In this document: one piece after another, positions 28,079 to 38,169 of the stretch | How the letters are laid out: each line of letters starts with the position of its first letter | Position numbering within the stretch: the stretch's first letter is position 1 | From: Maniola hyperantus | Lineage: Eukaryota > Arthropoda > Insecta > Lepidoptera > Nymphalidae | Assembly: GCF_902806685.2 (NCBI RefSeq) | Contig: NC_048549.1 | Location: 12,727,594 to 12,791,593, forward strand | Direction: 5' to 3' | DNA: 64,000 nucleotides | The notes under the pieces: generated by a model | Database searches by the model: none | Seen by the model: only the letters and a program-made list of their open reading frames with translations | What the model was told of the DNA's origin: nothing | Made by a program: the position numbers and the translations under genes

Positions 28079-28115
28079 TCTCACAGATGCTGTGCATCAT
28101 CACATGCCGAATAAT

Positions 28116-28405
28116 AGTACAAGTTTTACAAAACAATAAAACTTGTATTATTTGAGCAGAGATGATGCACAGCATCCCAATAAGGCCTCCTGGTGAGAGA
28201 CTTCTATGAGGAAAGCAGGGCGAGCGCCCCCTACCTGTGACCACGTGACTCACAACGAACGGAAGTGCTTCTCATTGGTTGACAACTTGACGGATCGCTC
28301 TGATTGGTGGAAGAACTAAAAGGGAAGTACCACGCACTCTCACAGATGCTGTGCATCATCTCTGCTCAAATAATACAAGTTTTATTGTTTTGTAAAACTT
28401 GTACT
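28116..28405. mobile_element. 290 bp element with perfect 61-base terminal inverted repeats
   Basis: 28116-28176 (starting AGTACAAGTTTTACAAAACA) and 28345-28405 are exact reverse complements over 61 bases. The interior, about 28206-28344, is an inverted copy of 23226-23363, including the CCAAT and CACGTG motifs. The ends are directly flanked by AT-rich sequence (ATAAT / ATTTT). Identical arms suggest recent activity or gene conversion. Confidence 0.85.
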
Positions 28406-28599
28406 ATTTTTGTAATAGTTTAGTTATCCGCGTCCGTGATCCGTGATAAATTTGCGGCCGCGGCGTTGTACGAATATTTATAACAGGAATGAGACACCAA
28501 ATAAATTATTTTCATATTGTGAGTGTTGTTTCATTTTAAAACTGGAGCCTCTATGAATGTATATAAATATCTATGGATAAACCACGCCTAATACAAGCC

Positions 28600-28756
28600 T
28601 ACAGTGCGACAAGGCTTTTTTGGCACTTGAATGACATTGACAGGGGGGCGCTGTTGGAGAACAAAGGCTTAGAATCTTAGAATACCTATTCAAACAAGAA
28701 CAAAGACGTTAGTTCCGATTTTCGCCACGCGCTATGGTAGCCCGTGTCGCACTGTA
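28600..28756. mobile_element. Short terminal-inverted-repeat element, 157 bp
   Basis: Ends TACAGTGCGACAAGGCT and AGCCCGTGTCGCACTGTA are near-exact inverse copies. The interior (CATTGACAGGGGGGCGCTGT) is non-coding. MITE-like. Confidence 0.65.
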
Positions 28757-29044
28757 ATACAGTAGTTGTTATTTATTAGGTACATACCATATTAAATGTA
28801 AAAGTCGCATCGGCAAAATTCGTTTCTTTAGATATGGTTATATAAGCTCAACCTCTCCGACAAACCATGCGATCGCCAACTTTTCATGCCGGCTCCACAC
28901 AAACACTCCAACATGTGACCAACGTCGAAATTGTGGAGTCGATCAAAAACAGAGTCACTCATGTAACGTTTCAACCTCATGAACTATGGAGGATTTTGAA
29001 GTTATAGGTGCTTATGTTAGAGTGTATATAATAATTATTTTTTT

Positions 29045-30420
29045 ACTTATTTATCATCAACCGATGGACGTTCTGCTGCACCTAAAGGTCTCTTGTAGGG
29101 ACTTGAATACGCCACGGTCTTGCGCCGCCTAAAATCTGAATCCAGCAGCTCGTTGCGACTCGCCTGTGCCCTGTTTATCAAACATTACAAGTCTACAAGC
29201 TACAAGTTACAAGTTACAAGAACTTTTTTACAAACTCTTGTAAATTATGTTTATCAAATAATTTCACAAGACTTGTAGGATTTTACAAGACTTGTAGAAC
29301 TTGTATTTTTAATTTATAACACTTTATTTTTGCTAAATTGCAAAATAATTTTTCAACCGTAATAAATGACGATAAAATAGAAATTACGGTACCATAACTA
29401 GTCAAGTTATTGTTAAAAATAATTTTATTTTTCAAATAATTTAATTTTGTGTTAAATAACCTATTTGTAAAACCTGTTGCTTCTTATTTTACTTACCTAT
29501 CTACTTTTATTTATTCTATTTCGGTACACCAACAGAAAGTACCGACACAAAAAGTTTAAATTAAAAATATTACATTCTTTTTCATGAATTAAGGTTAGAC
29601 TTAAAATTTGAAAAAAAGGATAGACTTTAAAAATTTTCGCTATTCGAATTACACTGCAAAAAATGGCGAAATCTGATTCGAAAGTTACAATTATTCTTCA
29701 AGTAAGTAATTCGTGACAAAAAAGATATTTTATTTGGCGCATTTACTGATAAATTATCTAAAGACCAAAAATAGCAGAGTGGAAAGAGATACTATTGCTA
29801 TGTCAGTCGCTTGGACTTGTATCTGCCGAAAAAGATTATGCCAGCATACTCGTATGTACATGAGACACGTTTTGGTCAAATTTAAAAAGAGCAGCATTGA
29901 TAAGTTTAATAAAATTACACCTTCGAATTATTTTATAGTTATTTTACCTATTTACTACTACTTACTAGGTACTAGATAATTTAATTATTCTTTTATACAA
30001 TATCATACTTGCATACAACTTGTAAAATAAATTAAGAGTCAACGGAGGCTCTCCAACTTTTTCGTTACAAGTTACAAGCTAAAAGTTACAAAGGCATTTT
30101 TGATGAACAAAACCACAAATACAAGTGTGAAAAACACTTGTATTACAAGTGATATTACTCGTAGCTTGTAGTTTACAAGTGTAGTTTTGATAAACGCATT
30201 CTTGTAAAAATGCAAAAATTTACAAGAGAAACGCTTGTAATACAAGACTTGTAACGTTTGATAAACAGGGCACTGGTCTTCCGTCAAACTAGTGGGGGGT
30301 ATTTCAACACTGTGCTTTCCGGTGCGAGGTTGCCATTCCAGTAGGTAGGTAGGTAACTTCTATTGGTTTTTCGAACTATGTGCCTTGCCCATTGCCACTT
30401 CAGCTTCACCCATAGATTAA
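29045..30420 (-). mobile_element. RT3 non-LTR 3' end, split by an inserted DNA element
   Basis: 29085-29166 (GGTCTCTTGTAGGGACTT) and 30273-30420 (GTCTTCCGTCAAACTAGTGG, then TTTTTCGAACTATGTGC) together match the element at 19181-19380. The break is exactly the 1.1 kb element of the next entry. Confidence 0.75.
29167..30272. mobile_element. 1.1 kb PIF/Harbinger-like DNA transposon
   Basis: Termini TGCCCTGTTTATCAAAC and GTTTGATAAACAGGGCA are exact inverse copies and are flanked by CTG on both sides, a 3-base target duplication of the CWG type known for PIF/Harbinger. Both ends carry dense ACTTGTA/TACAAGT subterminal motifs, possibly transposase sites. Inside, ATG at 29663 opens MAKSDSKVTIILQ followed by a GTAAGT donor, and 29713-29979 is an 88-codon plus-strand frame. 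I recognise no transposase, so it is probably non-autonomous. It has inserted into an RT3 remnant. Confidence 0.8.
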
Positions 30421-31278
30421 TTATTGGTCTCGCTATGATCTATGGCTTCACCATTAATAACTGCAATGCTTAGCTGCAATGTGACTTCATTATTCGCTTT
30501 CCGTACAGCGTGACGTTAATAATTATATGTTAAAAATAAATAAAATTCACGATTTTTTTAAATTATTCTTTTTAATATTGAATTCTAGCCCCGTAAACGA
30601 TTGTAATATTATAATGTTCATTTGTATAATTTTTGTTTTCGCATTGCTGTAATAATTAAACGCAACTCTACAAATTGACACTGACACTACTACAAAGAAC
30701 GTCAAAGCAAAGTCAAAGACGTCAAGAGGTATATAAACTGTCTAAATTAAAATGAATGAACTGTCTAGAGCTTTACTTTGCTTTAGATACCTTCTTGACT
30801 TGGTTGAGTTATGTTAAATCCCATTACCGAGGGGAGTAGTAAATGTCAAATTTATTTACAGTAGAAAGGAAAAGGTAGTGGGTGTGTTGTTTTGCTTTAT
30901 GTTTTTAGTTCCGTAAAATATAATTATCTTCTTATTATAAAAACTTAGTGTTAGTCCTAGTAATAATTTAAAAACTATAACAAAATAATAGTGTAAATAA
31001 ATTAGTAAATTATCTCCGTCAGACAGTAATCAAACAGAATCAAAAATATTTGCTTTCCATTACTTTGTGATAAATTATTTACAAGTATTGTTTTCGTGAT
31101 ATGTTTATAGTAAATACTTAACCAAATTAAGTTAACGAGTTGCAGTGGTCAACGTTTGCGAATCATTATCATTATGCTAAACGATGGCATTAACCACAAT
31201 AAAGCGAAAAATGTTTTGTGCGTTTATCTGAAAAATGGATGTGGTTTGTGAACGCAGTTCGATATTTGAATCTCCGCA
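30421..31278. other. Upstream region of the 31279 gene
   Basis: AT-rich, with no ORF. It should hold the promoter and 5' UTR of the following gene; I cannot place a start site. A short inverted pair around GTCAAAGCAAAGTCAAAGACG lies near 30700. Confidence 0.4.
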
Positions 31279-31700
31279 ATGTCGACGTCGTGCCAAAAAA
31301 GTGGGATGCGCCTGAGTGAAGCCTTAGATAATATACAGCTCGCCTATAATCCTATTACGAAACAGTTGCATTTTGTAAGCCCTAAGGTTGAAAAATCTAC
31401 TGAGGAATGTGCGGACGATATTGACAAGTTGTCAAAGAAGAGTAGTTTTAGTGATGAAGGTAACTTCTCCATATCAACGTGTGAGAAAAGTGACACCAGT
31501 GACTCTCCTAAGAGTACTCTTCAATGGGGCAGTGTGAGTGGTCACAAGAGAGGCAAGGATGGTGGGTCATTTTCAAGTACTGTGTCGAGTCTGTCCGAGT
31601 GCTCTTTGGGGTCGAGCGAGTCTAAAGATGACCTCGCGGAGGTGGGCGTGCAAGATCACGGGAAGCTGAAGAAGAAAGGCTTGTCTGGATTCTTTAGCAG
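31279..31700 (+). CDS. First coding exon of an unassigned gene
   Basis: ATG at 31279 opens 140 complete codons, then a donor (TTTAGCAG|GTCAGT) in phase 2. The frame would stop 13 codons later if unspliced. Composition is coding-like against AT-rich flanks: an N-terminal RLSEALDNIQLAYNP and KQLHFVSPKVEK, then a serine-rich stretch with acidic residues (SSTVSSLSECSLGSSESK) and a basic end KLKKKGLSGFFSR. No signal peptide or membrane segment. The serine clusters look like a disordered, phosphorylated N-terminus of a regulatory or trafficking protein, but I do not recognise the family. I find no convincing following exon in the remaining 32 kb, so intron 1 may be very long. The start fits: there is no upstream in-frame coding signal. 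Confidence 0.65.
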
Positions 31701-31994
31701 GTCAGTTGATTTCAACTATAAATTAAATACCTACCTATAGTTATATATTTTATTGATTGTTCAGATTATGTTTTGTCTGCCATATTTTAAAAATATATCT
31801 CAAATTTTGTAAAACGCGCTGATTCCATATAATTTTTGTTCCATAAAAACTAGAAACTACAAATACTCTCAAACTGTCTAAATATTTTTTTTTTTAACCT
31901 TTCTGTCCTTAATTATTTAATAGATATTATGGTGTTTAGATATCACTATAGTATTATGTTCAAAGTCCAAATTTCAGTCAATAATATGAAGTGT

Positions 31995-32337
31995 TGAAAG
32001 TTTTGAAAATCCATACTAATATTATAAATGTGAAACTGTGTGTGTCTGTCTGTCTGCTAGCTTTTCACGGCCCAACAGTTTAACTGATTTTGATTAAATT
32101 TGGTATAGAGTTAGCTTACATCCTGGGGAAGGAAACTTTTTATCCCGGAAAATCAAAGAATTTCCCCAGGATTCTTAAAGGCCCATCCTTTTAACCGATT
32201 CATATGAAATTTGGTACAGAGGTAGCCTGCATCCCGGAAATCGACATAGGCTTTTTACACCGGAAAATCAGAGAGTTCTCACAGGATTTTTTGAAAACCT
32301 AAATCCACGCAGACAAAGTCGCGGACATCATCTAGTT
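31995..32337 (-). mobile_element. Family A repeat, body partly duplicated
   Basis: CTAATATTATAAATGTGAAA with (TGTC)n, two GGCCCA...TTTAACYGATT blocks, and the end ATCCACGCAGACAAAGTCGC. About 100 bases longer than other copies because the middle occurs twice. Confidence 0.75.
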
Positions 32338-32452
32338 CAAAATAATTCTGTTATAATAAGAACTTAAGTAAGTATTATTAAAACGATACTTCATACTGCG
32401 CTTGTAATAAATTAAAGTGGAGAAAATTAAATAAAACTGACAGTGTATAAAA

Positions 32453-32458
32453 TTTATT
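32453..32458 (-). terminator. DHRSX-like polyadenylation signal
   Basis: TTTATT reads AATAAA on the minus strand, 184 bases past the stop codon. A second one follows at about 32464. Confidence 0.55.
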
Positions 32459-32641
32459 CAATAAATAACATTGTTATAGCTATAAAAAGTGTACATTTTA
32501 TAAAATTAAGATACTTATGATTGAGATACTTAATATAAAAATTCAAAATAAGCAACATTTGAGCATGCTAGCCTTAAAATTGGCCTTGAGTTTGGGGACG
32601 GCCCATATTTACTGTAAATCTGCCTCCTGTACAAAAAGTCC

Positions 32642-34513
32642 TTAGTTTCCAAAATTCTCTGCGTCAACACCAACCAACTCACACGACAACTTAAAAAGAG
32701 ACTCTTGGTGTTTTTCATTCTTAGAAAATCTATTACTGATACCCCCTTTACAGTTAGCCATGTATAAACCTCCTTTTTTCAAAATGTCATTGTTAAAACA
32801 GGCATAGAGTACCGAGATTGCTCCTTTTTCTGGCGTTTTGAAAAATAGCTTTTTAATCCAAGGGAATTTTGAGAAGTTGGATTTTTCGAATAGATCAGTA
32901 TCCACAATTCCTGGGTGGACAGAGTAGCATTTAACTGGATAGTTGTTTTGTTCTAGACGCCTGTTGAGGAACCGCGCTGTCATTATCTGAAAACAAATAA
33001 AATTGTTAAATACTGCATAGATTGAAGATTATCTTTAGGTTCAGAGTATGTATTGTTTACATAAAAACGATTTTTAGGGTTCTGTACCTCAAAAAGAAAA
33101 CAGAACCCTTATAGGATCACTTTGTTGTCTATCTGTCTGTCAAGAAACCTACAGGGTACTTCCCGTTGACCTAGAATCATGAAAGGCAGGTAGGTAGGTT
33201 TTATAGCAGACAGGGGGAAAATCTGAAAACCGTGAATTTGTGGTTACATCACAAGATTGCTATATCAATGGAGGTATCATATGAAAGGGCTTTACCTGTA
33301 CATTCTAAAACAGATTTTTACTTATTTTTAGGCATAATAGTTTTTGATTTATCGTGCAAAATGTCGATAAAATACGATTGTAGTACGGAACCCCAGTGCG
33401 CGACTCTGACTCGCACTTGGCCGTTTTTTTTATGATAGTGTTGTTTAAAATATGTTACAAAGATGTTATTTTATTTTGCATTTATAACTAGAAAGCCAAG
33501 TTTATGAACGCAAAATTCATAATAATATGCTCATAATAGGCTTGCAAATTTTTCCGTAGTGCAACACCAGCACCTTTCATAAATATTAACTAGTACCTAC
33601 AATTATTTGTTCTAGTAAGAATTATAGCTCAAAACGAAGTCACAGAATACATTAATGAGGAAAATTCTCAAGCTTATTAAGTATGTATTGTAACTGTTGT
33701 TGAGGCTCAGAGTGAATTATTTTTAAGCACCATAATATAAAAAAATTGCTACTTATTAAGTAATTAAGTGTTTAATTATGTGGTTATGAAGCTAAAATTA
33801 TTTATTACCTGTGCCAATTTAGATTGTGCATATGCAGCGGTGGTATCATAATGTTCCTTCATATTGATATCATCAAAGTTTATTGTCCCTGGATAATGCC
33901 CGCATGATGTTACATTCACAACCCTTGCTGGATCTACTTTACCACCTTTTTTCAACGCTGGCAACAATAAATGTGTTAAATAGAAGTGACCCAAATAGTT
34001 GACAGCTAACTGACTTTCGAACCCGTCTTCTGTAAGCTTGTAATCTCCGAACATGATTCCTGCATTGTTTATCAATATATCAATTTCTGGGAATGTTTTC
34101 AATACATTATTGGCGAAATCCTTAACCGATTTCAAAGATTCCAAATCTAATTTGTACGCATGAATTTTGTCACCATTTTTCATTGTCTCCACCAATGGTT
34201 TTACGGAATCTGGGTTTCGTACTCCCATAATAACTGTCATGTTTGATTGCAAGAGACCTCGTACAACTTCAGTGCCGATACCTCTCGCTCCACCGGTTAT
34301 TACGGCGATTTTATTTTTCGCGTCTGGCAACTCTATTTTGTTCCACCATACGCTTATCCAATCGTCGATAAGTCCACCTGCGCCCGCTCCTTGCATATCC
34401 AAAAAACATCTCGCTTCACTGAGTATGTGTTTGACCGGTTTATGTCTATTTACGTACCAGTATATAGCCGTTGCAGCGGTTATTGTTATCGCGACGGACG
34501 TTATCACGAACAT
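32642..34513 (-). CDS. DHRSX: DHRSX-like short-chain dehydrogenase/reductase
   Basis: Complement of join(32642..32986, 33809..34513): 1050 bases, 349 residues plus stop. The junction GGCACAG|GTAATA to TTTTCAG|ATAATG is in phase 0. Seen: a membrane segment at residues 3-20; the NAD(P)-binding TGGARGIG at 73-80; NNAG at 149-152; catalytic Ser203 (VTSCGH); Y228-x3-K232 in AAYAQSKLAQ; HPGIVDT from 259. The C-terminal FFKTPEKGAISVLYA and KLSCELVGV match the DHRSX subgroup better than the RDH11-14 retinol dehydrogenases. Human DHRSX has been reported to act on polyprenol and dolichal in dolichol synthesis; transferring that role is inference. The N-terminus before the Rossmann fold is about 30 residues longer than in human. 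The single intron holds a family C repeat. The plus-strand ORFs of 164 and 125 codons here are shadows. Confidence 0.88.
33073..33432 (+). mobile_element. Family C repeat in the DHRSX-like intron
   Basis: AGGGTTCTGTACCTCAAAAA to CTCGCACTTGGCCG. Opposite in orientation to the host gene and slightly shortened in the middle. Confidence 0.8.
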
Positions 34514-35224
34514 TATAACTTTAAGGTTATGCTGCGATACGAAGCGACTTGCACACTGGCGGCTTTCACTCGAATGGAATCCTCTACGCTTTCTCTTCAG
34601 CGTCCGTATGTATTGTACCGTTAGTTATGACTGTTTACAGACACAGAACCGCGTTAACTAACTGTTTATTTATGTATTTATGTTAGAAACAAAATAAACT
34701 GAACAAAGATTTCTTCTACTGTGTGTTAGGTAAAGGAAGTTTGCTTAGCTGTTTTCTTCAAACCAGTTTTCCAGTTTTTAAATTTATTCTTCTACTCCAG
34801 TTGTTGTATCATCAAATACTGATTAGTATAGAGGTTGGAATGTTACTGGGCAGTGGGCCCCTATTATGTCTGTCTGCGAGACCGATATCGCATGCGCGTT
34901 ACGTCATTGCTTCGCTAAATAACTTTGGTACTGATTCGCAAGGTCCTACCGGACGTTTCAATTATGCGTCAACCATTTACAATTTAGTCGGAAAATATTT
35001 ACGAACGTTATGTAAAGTTCGATCGATCCAGTATCTAGGTTATCGGTAGGTGGGTGATTTGTTTATTTAATACGATACGATTTGCTCTATTAAGTCCCGT
35101 TGACTTTTATGCCTCAGGCGGCAGGCCTAGTTTCAAAGCCCAACGTTTTTGTCGGCCATATTGACATTTAATTCTATACTACCCTCAATTGGGATAAATT
35201 GGAAATTCGATTCATCTTAAGATC
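34514..35224. other. Upstream flank of the DHRSX-like gene
   Basis: Should contain its promoter. I see no TATA box in a clear position. The 108-codon plus ORF at 34723-35049 has no motif and I do not support it. Confidence 0.4.
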
Positions 35225-35453
35225 ACGACTAATAGATTTTATATACCTAAATAGGATAGTGTGTTTGTTTGTTAGTTTATCCTTCAATCACACCACAAAG
35301 GACCAACGGATCAATGTCATTTTTATGCATTTATATGTACGTCATGACCTTGAGTATGATAAAGGCTATTTTGCATTTCGGAAAATCAAAGGATTCCTAT
35401 GGGATTTTTAAACCATCCACGCGCACGAAGTTGCGGGCATCACCTAATTTTCT
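35225..35453 (-). mobile_element. Family A repeat, diverged
   Basis: TTATCCTTCAATCACACCAC, then ATCCACGCGCACGAAGTTGC and GGGCATCACCTAAT. The overlapping short ORFs lie in the repeat. Confidence 0.65.
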
Positions 35454-36394
35454 GTATGTGGGTAGGACCGGAAGTAGGAACGATTTGATTCCGCTTATGA
35501 TTACTTACTATCAAGAATTATTTGTATAAGGTACCTATATATATTATGTCGGTTTCACACACTTTTAGACTGTTCAATAGCCAACGTAACTTTGCTCACA
35601 CATGCCTATTAAAATTAATACACACTTTTACAAAAAATACACGGTTTTTCCGTTACGTATCTTGTTACGTAACACTCTTTCTTCGATTTATTTACGCTAT
35701 AACTGTAGTTGTATTTAGCTTTAGCTTTATTAAGCGATAGTGTAAATCATTGTACCTATCTAATCAAAAAGGCTTACGTATAATCAATCGCATAACGCAT
35801 TCCCAATCGAAGAATTAACTCAGGCCTATCGTTTATTTATTACTGCGTCCTACTCCCTCGTATAGCGTATTTACATAAGTGAAAACAAGATAGAGACATC
35901 ACATCTTCAACGGTGTTAGCATTTCGTAGAGTTCACTCCACCGCTTGCATTAATTAATCAAAAAGCAACGCGGCTCCTCCCCTCGAATGAGAAATGCTAT
36001 CGACAACGTTCACTGTGCCAAATTACTGGACCACATGGTCCGGCACAACGCGTCAAATTAAGCGTAAAGTTTCTCGCATGATTTTGATCGTAAATACTTC
36101 GAAGTTTTATGTTTTTTTTTAAATCTTAAATATAAAAAAAATATCCTGAATTGTTGATTCCTGAATTGATGATTTAGGTACATACTTATACCTATCGTAG
36201 TGACGAATCGCTATCAGTAGTTCAATTACAATTTCTGTTATCTAACCCCGCATGAAACCTGAGAACTTTTCCATTAGTCCTCGGTATTGTATCATGCATA
36301 ATTTTATTTTGGTATCTGAGAAAGAGTTGACGGACGACCGACGACGGCAGCTGGAGTCATAACGTTCTCGAGTAAAGACCGCGACTCGACTCTC
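35454..36394. other. AT-rich DNA, no gene seen
   Basis: No supported ORF or known repeat. A GC-richer, CpG-containing piece lies at about 36330-36430 (GACGACCGACGACGGCAGCT). Confidence 0.4.
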
Positions 36395-36570
36395 GACTCA
36401 TGGTAGACGCTGTGGGGCGCCCCGGGTTAGGTAGGGACATGACACTGTAAATTTCTGGTATGAATTGGCCGACATTAGGCCAGGTTGAGGATCCTTAAAA
36501 GAGGTCTATAATGTGCTCAACAGTGGATACATATTGCATATTAGCTGCTGATGATAATGATAATAAAACT
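36395..36570 (+). mobile_element. RT3: decayed non-LTR 3' end
   Basis: GGTAGACGCTGTGGGGCGCC, then GAGGTCTATAATGTGCTCAA and AACAGTGG, ending in a (GATAAT)n tail. This is the layout of the copy at 17590 in eroded form. Confidence 0.5.
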
Positions 36571-36846
36571 ACAGGGCAGTATCTTCTTCAGAACGTGTTA
36601 CTTGTAGAATAATGATGGGTCTTTGATCTGTTACCTTACAAGCGGCGCGTGACGATATGCCAGATTATATTAATTCCGCTGCAACTGCAGTAAGAACAGC
36701 TATTGGAATGTTAATCTTCTGAATAATAAATTCCATTCGAATAGATTCGAAATCATCTCTTTGAATGATTATGTAATTTAAGAAGATTGTACGGAATTCC
36801 ATGACACAGAGGAAATAATAAGCAGCTTAGGTACTTAGCTTTTAAA

Positions 36847-37098
36847 ATCCATACTAATATTATAAATGCGAAAGTGTGTCTGTATGTCTGTCCGTCTGTC
36901 TGTCTGTCTGTCTGTCTGCTAGCTTTTCACGACCCATCCGTTTAACCGATTTTGATGAAATTTGGTATAGAGATAGCTTGCATCCTGGGGAAGGACATAG
37001 GCCTAGGTACTTTTGATCCAGGAAAATTAAAGAGTTCCCACGGGATTTTTAAAAACCTAAATCCACGCGGACGAAGTCGCGGGCATTATCTAGTCTGA
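36847..37098 (-). mobile_element. Family A repeat with TCTG tract
   Basis: CATACTAATATTATAAATGC, a (TCTG)n tract at about 36880-36918, then AAATCCACGCGGACGAAGTC and GCGGGCATTATCTAG. A partial second copy of the same end follows at about 37110-37190. Confidence 0.85.
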
Positions 37099-37978
37099 AA
37101 TATATTTTATTTATGCTAATATAAAAATGCGAAAGTCTGATATGTTTTCACGGCTCAGCAGGTGAACTAATTTTGACGAAATTTGGTATCTTTAAAATTA
37201 AATCAAGAGTGAATATAGAGAGAGAAAAGTCAAAGTTTAAAAAAGTTTAAGGGCGTCTGGCAGGAGATTGCCACGACACTGATGTGTCTGGCAATGCATG
37301 ACGTGATTTCTAGTACTGTTCCGAAGAAAAAAAAAATAGACGTCTTTACACTTTGAACTAAGATTTTTTACATCTTTTATCCCAAAACAACCACGACCAA
37401 ACTTCATAGTCGCTGATCGTTCCACCCTGTGTTGGGTACAATACACAGAGAAACTTCCAGCTTTTTATAAAATAACGAAGGTCTGGCCCTCTTTATAGTC
37501 CAATGGGCATCAGACAAGCAAGCTTCATCTGACTGCATCTTCCAGTACCTACCATTAGTTGTGATGGCAGTTAAGCGCAGAAAATAACATCACATTTATA
37601 TAGATCTTTATGGGTAAACCCAATATGGTATTGAGAAAAACCCAACGCATTGCATGCATGCATTCAAATATTATGATGACGTTAGACGGCTAGGCGTTAT
37701 CAAAATTCCGGTTAAATAGAAGGAAGATACAAAAATTTAAATCATGTCAGTTACTTAACCGAATAACTTGATAAAACAGTTATTTAAATAATTAAGTAAT
37801 ATGTATTATCTTTTGATACGAAAATTAGCTTATCACGAAGTATAAGTTATCTTTATCTACTTTATCATAATTATCAGTCATCCAATGTTATCAATTAACA
37901 AGTAGAGATGATTTTCAATGGTTTGTACGAAGACATAGCTATCAATACAGTTTAAAGAGAATTCTTCATATAGTCGAT

Positions 37979-38168
37979 AGACTTAGGATGAGATCTATGT
38001 ATAGAACGCATTTTGACTTTGCTCAGACTTAATTTTGAGTTAAAACGAGACATATTTATGTGAGAGATATACATCTGTCTCATTTTAACTCTGTTCTGTG
38101 ACATGCGGGTGTGCGGGGCGCCTCCCCGCCTCATAACATTGCCTTTTCGACCTGTCGCGTACTATAGG
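37979..38168. repeat. Foldback arm joined to a family F end
   Basis: AACGCATTTTGACTTTGCTC to GTCTCATTTTAACTCTG is one arm plus the loop of the 5850 type. It then switches to GCGGGTGTGCGGGGCGCC and CGACCTGTCGCGTACTATA, the right part of F. A fusion of two elements. Confidence 0.6.
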
Positions 38169-38169
38169 T

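Larger units (their letters stand above)
23196..28115. mobile_element. 4.9 kb composite bounded by inverted repeats
   Basis: The left boundary ATTATTCGGCATGTGATGAT continues into GCACAGCATCTGTGAGAG. The right boundary at 28079-28115 is its exact inverse, 37 bases. Between them are a GC-rich exon-like ORF, degenerate gag-like frames, a 5S rRNA-like sequence, a family I module with A-tail, and 2.5 kb of AT-rich DNA. Inverted termini plus gag-like text would suit a DIRS-like retroelement, but I find no reverse transcriptase or tyrosine recombinase. Two unrelated elements brought together would look the same. Confidence 0.45.

Noticed and set aside
34167..34661. Plus-strand ORF of 164 codons (and the overlapping 125-codon ORF)
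   Set aside because: Both are antisense shadows of the DHRSX-like exon, whose catalytic motifs are on the minus strand.
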